49,817 nucleotides of DNA, from the NCBI RefSeq assembly GCF_000224515.1, contig NZ_AGAF01000244.1, positions 1-49,817 on the forward strand, in the 5' to 3' direction. Both the position numbers and the translations under genes were made by a program. The stretch comes from Desulfosporosinus sp. OT. Lineage in GTDB: Bacteria; Bacillota; Desulfitobacteriia; Desulfitobacteriales; Desulfitobacteriaceae. Positions within the stretch are counted from its first letter, which is position 1; every line of letters begins with the position of its first letter. Below the pieces are notes generated by a model. That model saw only the letters and a list, made by a program, of their open reading frames with translations, had not been told where the DNA came from and ran no database searches. Of this stretch, positions 45,094 to 49,817 are shown piece after piece.

Positions 45094-45393
45094 TTAATTA
45101 TGTTCTTGCAAACGTTGCAATATCAGTTGATACCCATCAGCTCCGAAATTCAAACAACGTTTAACCCTACTAATCGTCGCTGTGCTTACTCCTGTCGCTT
45201 CCGCAATTGCTGTATAAGTCTCATTCCTCTGTAGCATCTTAGCAACCTCTAGCCGCTGAGCCAAAGCCTTTATTTCAGCGATTGTTGCAATATCTTCAAA
45301 AAATCGATAACACTCATCTTTGTCTTTGAGCAATAAAACGGCTTCGCATAAAGCGTCAGTCAACGGATCGTGTAAACGTTCATCGCTTGACAT
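45094..45393 (-). CDS. yerC: YerC/YecD-type TrpR-family DNA-binding protein
   Basis: This 99-residue protein is a TrpR-superfamily helix-turn-helix repressor. The family body DPLTDALCEAVLLLKDKDECYRFFEDI precedes the HTH (EIKALAQRLEVAKMLQRNETYTAIAEATGVSTATISRVKRCL). I recall published comparative work proposing that YerC/HisR proteins regulate histidine genes in Firmicutes. Its position right before hisZ agrees with that. The start ATG is behind CGAGGAGG. Its own promoter carries a palindrome over the -10 with the same core as the hisG operator, implying autoregulation. Ligand is probably histidine, by inference. Confidence 0.92.
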   Translation of the reverse strand: MSSDERLHDPLTDALCEAVLLLKDKDECYRFFEDIATIAEIKALAQRLEVAKMLQRNETYTAIAEATGVSTATISRVKRCLNFGADGYQLILQRLQEHN

Positions 45394-45425
45394 GATTTTA
45401 CCTCCTCGAACGGGTTACTTTCCCC

Positions 45426-45458
45426 CTTTAATATATTAAAGCATTCTTCTGCTGTCAA
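45426..45458 (-). promoter_or_regulatory. yerC promoter with overlapping palindromic operator
   Basis: On the minus strand TTGACA (45453-45458) and TATATT (45430-45435) are 17 bases apart, near consensus. The perfect palindrome CTTTAATA-TATTAAAG (45426-45441) covers the -10. Its TTAATA-K-ATTAA core is the same as in the hisG palindrome. Confidence 0.72.
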
Positions 45459-45499
45459 TAGTTTTTTAAACATTGACATTCGAAAACTTTCCATAATTA

Positions 45500-45544
45500 A
45501 AGAGAGGTTAAAAACCTTTGCTAGCAAAGTTTCTTTCCTCTCTT
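45500..45544 (-). terminator. Terminator after the PAS histidine kinase
   Basis: Outer arms AAGAGAGG and CCTCTCTT enclose an inner CTTTGCTAGCAAAG palindrome, with T-rich flanks on both strands. It lies about 60 bases past the kinase stop and before the yerC promoter. Confidence 0.75.
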
Positions 45545-45604
45545 TTACCACAACCATTGATTATATTACCCAAGCCGCCTCATACTTCAGAAACCAATTG
45601 ATCC

Positions 45605-47530
45605 TTAATAATTACTAACAGCAAATTTGACTGTAACTGTTGTTCCTCCCGGATTTGTTTCGTAATTAATCACCGCATTATGGCGCGCTGCTATACTCTG
45701 GCATATCGCCACTCCTAACCCCGTCCCTCGCTCTTTTGTGGTCAAGAACGGAGTACCCAGTTTTTCCAGTATCATTGGGTCAATTCCCTCGCCCTGGTCA
45801 CGGACCCTAAGTATTATATGGTTTCCTAATTTATAAGTTTGAATCGTTAGAGTCCTTCCGCCTCCTTGCATTGCTTCAAGTCCATTTCTGGCCAAATTCA
45901 GGAGTAATTGGCGAAGTTCATTTTCATTCCCCTTTGTGTCTGGAACCTGCTCAAGCTCAAGATATAATTCTTTTTCCTTATTTAGTGCATCCGCCGATAA
46001 AAGAGGAAATAATGACCTTACTATTACAGAAATATTAATTAATTCAAAGTCAGAAGTTTTGTCACTAGCCAGACTTAAAAAATCAGTAATGATCAAATTC
46101 GCTCTATCGAGTTCTTCAATCATTAATTTGTAGAATTCATGATATTCCTTGGTACTGTCCTTTGCTGCGAGTAATTGCAGAAAACCATGAACTGTAGTCA
46201 ACGGATTTCTCACCTCGTGGGCAATACCCGCTGCCATTTCTCCCACCATATTTAGTCTATCTAATCGCGCCATCTCTCGATCTGCATTCTTTCGATCAGT
46301 TATATCAATAAGCACTTTGAAAATTAACCTTGACCCATCTGCGTCAATAAAGGGTTGTATGAATTTCTCATAAATACGATTTTCAAACAGCCTCTCTATC
46401 CATAGAGATCTTACGCTCTCAAAAACTGTTGAAGTTACGCATTCATCACAAGGGCTTGCTAAACCGGCTATAACTTCATAACATCTTTTTCCTTCCCATG
46501 AACCAAACTTATCTCGAAAACGACTGTTAGCAAAGCGAATTTTGTAATTTTCTTCTTGAACATAAATTAAGCCGGGAAAACTATTAAATAGTGTATAGAG
46601 ACGCTGATGCTCTTCTTCAACAGCTTTTTCCATTTTCTTTCGTTCTTCAATATTACGAAAAAATATGGAAATCCCACTCTCAGTTGGATAAGCACTGATT
46701 TCAACCCAATTTCCCATGAGTGGTGCGTAAGTCTCCAATCGTGCTGGTTTCTCATCTTCCATCACCTGCAGGCAAAAATCGAAAATCAGCTTACTGCCAT
46801 TTTGATAAAACTCCTCAAAATCGGACCCTATTATATTACCTGCTATGTTATTTCCTTGGGCTTCAACAAAGGCCTGATTGGCATAAGTTATTTCCCTTTG
46901 ACGATTTACGGCGAGGAAACCGTCGCTAATACTTTCAAGTGTATTTATCAACTCTTGATTGGTTTGCGCTAGTTTATGTTCAACGGCCTCTTTCTGAGCG
47001 ATCTCGCTTCGAAGCTGATTATTAATACGTACCAATTCATTAGTACGAAGTTCAACTAATTCCTCTAGGTTTTTCCTATATTGACTTAATTCTTTTTCTT
47101 TGCGTTCACTTTCAGTAATATCCCAGATAGAAACTACTCTTAAGCGCCGTTCTTTAATAGTTACTTCATAGCTATCAATATGCACAGGAAAAGAACTTCC
47201 ATCTTTCCTCATTTGCGCCGACTTATAGGCATAATGTCCTCTTTCGTGGATATGGCGCATAATTTTTGGAAGTTTTTGATGAAACTCTGGCGCATAGACA
47301 TCATAGATTGATTTTCCTATCAACTCGTGAGCGTTGTATCCAAGCATCTCTGCATATCGTGAGTTAACCTTTATCAATTGTCCGGTGAGGACATCAGAAA
47401 TAAGCATGCCCCAATAGTTCTCAGTGAAAATTCGATCCCACATTTCATTATCTTCTCGTGCCTCGGCTAAAGCCGTTTCTAGAAAAAAAACCTTTTTTTT
47501 CACTTCGCTGATCACTTCGTATGTAGACAT
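45605..47530 (-). CDS. PAS-domain sensor histidine kinase
   Basis: This 641-residue soluble kinase has three PAS domains at roughly residues 45-135, 190-290 and 305-400, the first followed by a short coiled coil. HisKA comes next, with the phosphorylated His in GEMAAGIAHEVRNPLTTVHGFLQLL. The C-terminal HATPase has NLARNGLEAMQGGGRT, VRDQGEGIDP and GTGLGVAICQS. The third PAS holds several Cys (CYEVIAGLASPCDECVT), which might bind a metal or respond to redox. No response regulator gene is adjacent, so it is an orphan kinase, of the sporulation-kinase type by architecture. The ATG has a weak ribosome site. Confidence 0.93.
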   Translation of the reverse strand: MSTYEVISEVKKKVFFLETALAEAREDNEMWDRIFTENYWGMLISDVLTGQLIKVNSRYAEMLGYNAHELIGKSIYDVYAPEFHQKLPKIMRHIHERGHYAYKSAQMRKDGSSFPVHIDSYEVTIKERRLRVVSIWDITESERKEKELSQYRKNLEELVELRTNELVRINNQLRSEIAQKEAVEHKLAQTNQELINTLESISDGFLAVNRQREITYANQAFVEAQGNNIAGNIIGSDFEEFYQNGSKLIFDFCLQVMEDEKPARLETYAPLMGNWVEISAYPTESGISIFFRNIEERKKMEKAVEEEHQRLYTLFNSFPGLIYVQEENYKIRFANSRFRDKFGSWEGKRCYEVIAGLASPCDECVTSTVFESVRSLWIERLFENRIYEKFIQPFIDADGSRLIFKVLIDITDRKNADREMARLDRLNMVGEMAAGIAHEVRNPLTTVHGFLQLLAAKDSTKEYHEFYKLMIEELDRANLIITDFLSLASDKTSDFELINISVIVRSLFPLLSADALNKEKELYLELEQVPDTKGNENELRQLLLNLARNGLEAMQGGGRTLTIQTYKLGNHIILRVRDQGEGIDPMILEKLGTPFLTTKERGTGLGVAICQSIAARHNAVINYETNPGGTTVTVKFAVSNY

Positions 47531-47757
47531 TTTTCATTCCACTCTTTTCAATAAGATCGCAGTTAGTGCTAAAATTTATACTATTACTTCTAAGTGAATA
47601 CTTAAAATATTTATTCTATTATTCTATAACTAACTGGATTATCCTTGAAAAAAAGTCTCTCATTATTTTTACAGGATATAACAACATCTTAGTAATTAGA
47701 GAAATATATTTAATGAATATATTTCTTCCGACAAATAATCTCTCATTAATGAAGACA
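47531..47757. other. AT-rich intergenic region
   Basis: Very AT-rich; short open frames on both strands lack ribosome sites. I see no gene or clear promoter here. The terminator of the citrate synthase gene is at its right end. Confidence 0.4.
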
Positions 47758-47759
47758 TA

Positions 47760-47796
47760 AAGAAACAGCGGGACATAAAGGCCCTGCTGTTTCTTA
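47760..47796. terminator. Terminator of the citrate synthase gene
   Basis: AAGAAACAGCGGG and CCCTGCTGTTTCTT form a stem with one mismatch, T-rich on both strands. It shares the AAGAAACA edge with the 1421 palindrome family but not its core. Confidence 0.85.
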
Positions 47797-47833
47797 TTTT
47801 CCAGGTTCATGAACTTTAACAATGATATTTAAC

Positions 47834-49198
47834 CTATCGTTCATCCATGGCCGTATAATCACGTCTTTGGGCAACACTCTTATAGGCCGGTCGAATAATT
47901 TTACCGGCGTTTACAATTTCTTCAATACGATGCGCACTCCAACCGACTATTCTAGAAATAGCAAAGATCGGCGTAAACATTTCATCTGGAATGCCCAACA
48001 TTCTATACACAAATCCCGAATAAAAATCGACATTTGCGCTGACAATCTTGTACATCTTGTTGGATTTGCCTATCATTTCTGGGGCTAGTTCCTCTACCTT
48101 TGCATAAAGCTTGTATTCATCTTCTAGGCCTTTTTCCTTTGCAAGCTGAGCAACGTATTCTTTGAAAATAACCGCCCTGGGGTCAGATACTGAGTACACA
48201 GCATGGCCAATACCGTAAATTAAGCCTGAACGATCAAAAGCTTCTTTCTTAAGTATTTTGGCAAGATAATCCTTAATTTCTTCATTATCATCCCAATGAC
48301 TTAAATCGCGTTTCATCTCTTCAAACATCTGCACAACTTTAATGTTCGCCCCACCGTGCTTTGGACCTTTCAGAGCTCCTAATGCTGCGGCCATGACCGA
48401 GTACGTGTCTGTTCCAGTAGAGGTTACAACATGGGTTACAAACGATGAATTGTTGCCCCCACCATGTTCTGCGTGAAGCACGAGCGCCAGATCGAGTAGT
48501 TTTGCCTCCAGCTTTGTGAACTTACTGTCCGGTCTCAGCATGTGGAGAATATTTTCAGCAATACTTAAATCCGGTCTTGGACTATGAATATATAGACTTT
48601 GCTTGCCATGATAGTGGGTGAATGCCTGGTAGCCATAAACTGCAAGTAATGGGAAACAGGCAATCAGACGAATGCATTGCTTTAATACATTTTTAATAGA
48701 GGTATTATCAGGATCATCATCAAAGCTGTATAAATCCAAGACGTTTCTTGCCAAGACATTCATGATATCCTTACTTGGCGAACTCATAATCATACCCCGG
48801 ACAAAATCTTCAGGCAACGTTTGATTAAGGGCTAGCAGTTGTTCAAACTCTTGGAGTTGATCGCTATCCGGAAGATCCCCAAAAAGCAATAGATAGCAAG
48901 TTTCTTCAAAACCATAGCGATCGTCCATAGTGAACCCGTCTACAAGATTACGAATATCAATACCCCTATAAATCAATCTCCCTGGAACAGGTATCATTTC
49001 GTTTTCATCAAGAATATAGGAATGCACTTCACCAATCTCAGTTAAACCAACAAGTACTCCCTTTCCATCTAGGTCTCGAAGTCCACGTTTCACATTATAT
49101 TTACTGAACAACTCGGGATTGATTAAACTACTTTTTTCAGCCATGCTGCTCAATTCATCAAGCACATTTTCAAGTTCCTCTAAGTCACCATGTTTCAT
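47834..49198 (-). CDS. gltA: Citrate synthase
   Basis: This 454-residue cytoplasmic enzyme condenses oxaloacetate and acetyl-CoA. The family blocks are LIYRGIDIRNLVDG, VLHAEHGGGNNSSFVTHVV with a catalytic His, ALKGPKHGGANIKVVQMF with the second His, and GIGHAVYSVSDPRAVIFKEY. It has an N-terminal extension of about 60 residues typical of the longer clostridial citrate synthases. The start ATG follows GAAAGAGGGG. It appears monocistronic, ended by the hairpin at 47760. Whether it works in an oxidative or biosynthetic partial TCA route is not visible. Confidence 0.94.
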   Translation of the reverse strand: MKHGDLEELENVLDELSSMAEKSSLINPELFSKYNVKRGLRDLDGKGVLVGLTEIGEVHSYILDENEMIPVPGRLIYRGIDIRNLVDGFTMDDRYGFEETCYLLLFGDLPDSDQLQEFEQLLALNQTLPEDFVRGMIMSSPSKDIMNVLARNVLDLYSFDDDPDNTSIKNVLKQCIRLIACFPLLAVYGYQAFTHYHGKQSLYIHSPRPDLSIAENILHMLRPDSKFTKLEAKLLDLALVLHAEHGGGNNSSFVTHVVTSTGTDTYSVMAAALGALKGPKHGGANIKVVQMFEEMKRDLSHWDDNEEIKDYLAKILKKEAFDRSGLIYGIGHAVYSVSDPRAVIFKEYVAQLAKEKGLEDEYKLYAKVEELAPEMIGKSNKMYKIVSANVDFYSGFVYRMLGIPDEMFTPIFAISRIVGWSAHRIEEIVNAGKIIRPAYKSVAQRRDYTAMDER

Positions 49199-49233
49199 AA
49201 ATACCCCTCTTTCATTATTTTTGGATTTTTACC

Positions 49234-49691
49234 TTAATAACCTGACTTCTTGCCCGACATTGTATTAACATTTAACTTGAAAAGAGTGACGTTCGACAAG
49301 GCTGAATCCTCGATCGGCTTTTCCTCGTTAGTATATTGCTGCATAATCATCTTCATAGCTTCACGCTTACCCTCCAACTCTTCGATGAATTCAACCTCAC
49401 CGAAACCAATAACACTCTGATACCGCATCGTCCAGTCGCATGCTTGTTCACCAGGAACAACCTGTGTGTCGATCTCAACTTCAAAGCAGGCCTTGGCGTT
49501 TTCTCGAAGGATCAATAGTTTTAAACCTTCGTGCGCAGAATGAAAATATAATACTCGATTAGCAAACCGAAACTCATTGGGATAATATAAGCCATTCCTT
49601 CATAAGACACAGCTAATCGACATACCTGAGCCTTCTTCATAATCGCATCTAAATCTTGCTGCTCAGTGATTTCCTTATCATTCCTACGCAT
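49234..49691 (-). pseudogene. Pyridoxamine-phosphate-oxidase-like (NimA-type) gene broken by a frameshift
   Basis: The reading starts at an ATG (49691) behind AGAAGAGG and encodes MRRNDKEITEQQDLDAIM and CRLAVSYEGMAYIIPMSFG. It then loses frame near 49575. Adding one T to the TTT run restores FANRVLYFHSAHEGLKLLILREN and continues to the stop at 49234, giving a 152-residue split-barrel flavoprotein. Such proteins bind FMN and include nitroimidazole-resistance NimA and general stress proteins. It is either a recent pseudogene or a sequence error. Confidence 0.8.
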
Positions 49692-49817
49692 TTTATTACC
49701 TCTTCTCGATTGTTTTTTTGAACCATGAATCTTAGTTTTAAAAATGTATGAAAGAGTTACATTACACAAAAGGTTGAAGAATTCCTCCTAGAAGCAGGAA
49801 AAAATAAACTTTATATT

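Noticed and set aside
45360-45557. 65-codon minus-strand ORF overlapping yerC
   Set aside because: It spans a terminator hairpin and the yerC promoter and overlaps the yerC start.
47566-47822. Two ORFs of 64 and 67 codons on opposite strands
   Set aside because: They are in an AT-rich intergene, run into or across the citrate synthase terminator, and lack ribosome sites.
1-49817. CRISPR arrays, tRNA and rRNA genes, prophage or complete IS elements
   Set aside because: I looked on both strands and saw no regularly spaced direct repeats, no tRNA cloverleaf, and no transposase, integrase or phage gene.

Overview
The window reads as a low-GC, endospore-lineage Firmicute, most likely a Peptococcaceae/Desulfitobacteriaceae member such as Desulfosporosinus or Desulfitobacterium. 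This is inferred from the T-box and S-box leaders, strong AGGAGG ribosome binding sites, several TTG/GTG starts, a SpoIIE-type phosphatase, the short HisG + HisZ pair, and an adenylylsulfate-reductase-like flavoprotein. It looks chromosomal: mostly housekeeping and biosynthesis, with no phage, plasmid or complete insertion sequence.

Layout. 1-5.0 kb: a SulP permease (cut by the window edge) preceded by a 27-codon membrane micro-ORF, divergent from a sodium:solute symporter preceded by its small accessory protein; then an aminotransferase. 5.1-11.8 kb, all minus strand: UPF0316 protein, IMP dehydrogenase, AAA ATPase, Amj-type lipid II flippase, HD hydrolase, YdcF-like protein, metallophosphoesterase and a 26-residue lysine-rich protein. 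12.0-14.9 kb: SAM riboswitch and metNIQ methionine importer. 15.2-19.8 kb: AprB-like ferredoxin, AprA-like flavoprotein, SLC13 permease and a Crp/Fnr regulator. 19.9-23.4 kb: ileS with an isoleucine T-box. 23.6-26.9 kb: universal stress protein, ilvB-ilvH, and an unknown small protein. 27.0-32.4 kb: chemoreceptor, STAS anti-anti-sigma factor, and a six-PAS / PP2C / HATPase protein split by a frameshift. 32.8-45.4 kb: histidine biosynthesis (hisGDCBHAF-hisIE, plus yerC-hisZ), with an HD-GYP protein, pfkA and an HsdM N-terminal fragment between the two his loci. 45.6-49.8 kb: PAS histidine kinase, citrate synthase, and a frameshifted pyridoxamine-phosphate-oxidase-like gene.

How the genes work together. 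Amino-acid supply dominates: Met uptake under SAM control, Ile-tRNA charging under T-box control, the first step of branched-chain synthesis, and all the his enzymes visible here. YerC, a TrpR-family protein encoded just before hisZ, probably controls the his genes: a 12-base core, TTAATA-K-ATTAA, lies in palindromes on the promoters of both yerC and hisG.

The least ordinary features are these. (1) A family of near-identical palindromes (stem consensus AACAAGGCTGGAAG), nine copies between 1.4 and 32.7 kb, mostly placed as terminators and with compensatory stem changes. (2) Two related, GC-rich, modular non-coding elements inside or beside the his loci (33.5-33.96 kb and 43.2-43.86 kb). (3) An AprA/AprB-like pair whose AprB lacks the usual C-terminal tail, coupled to an SLC13 permease and a Crp/Fnr protein. 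(4) Two single-base frameshifts in homopolymer runs that break otherwise intact genes.
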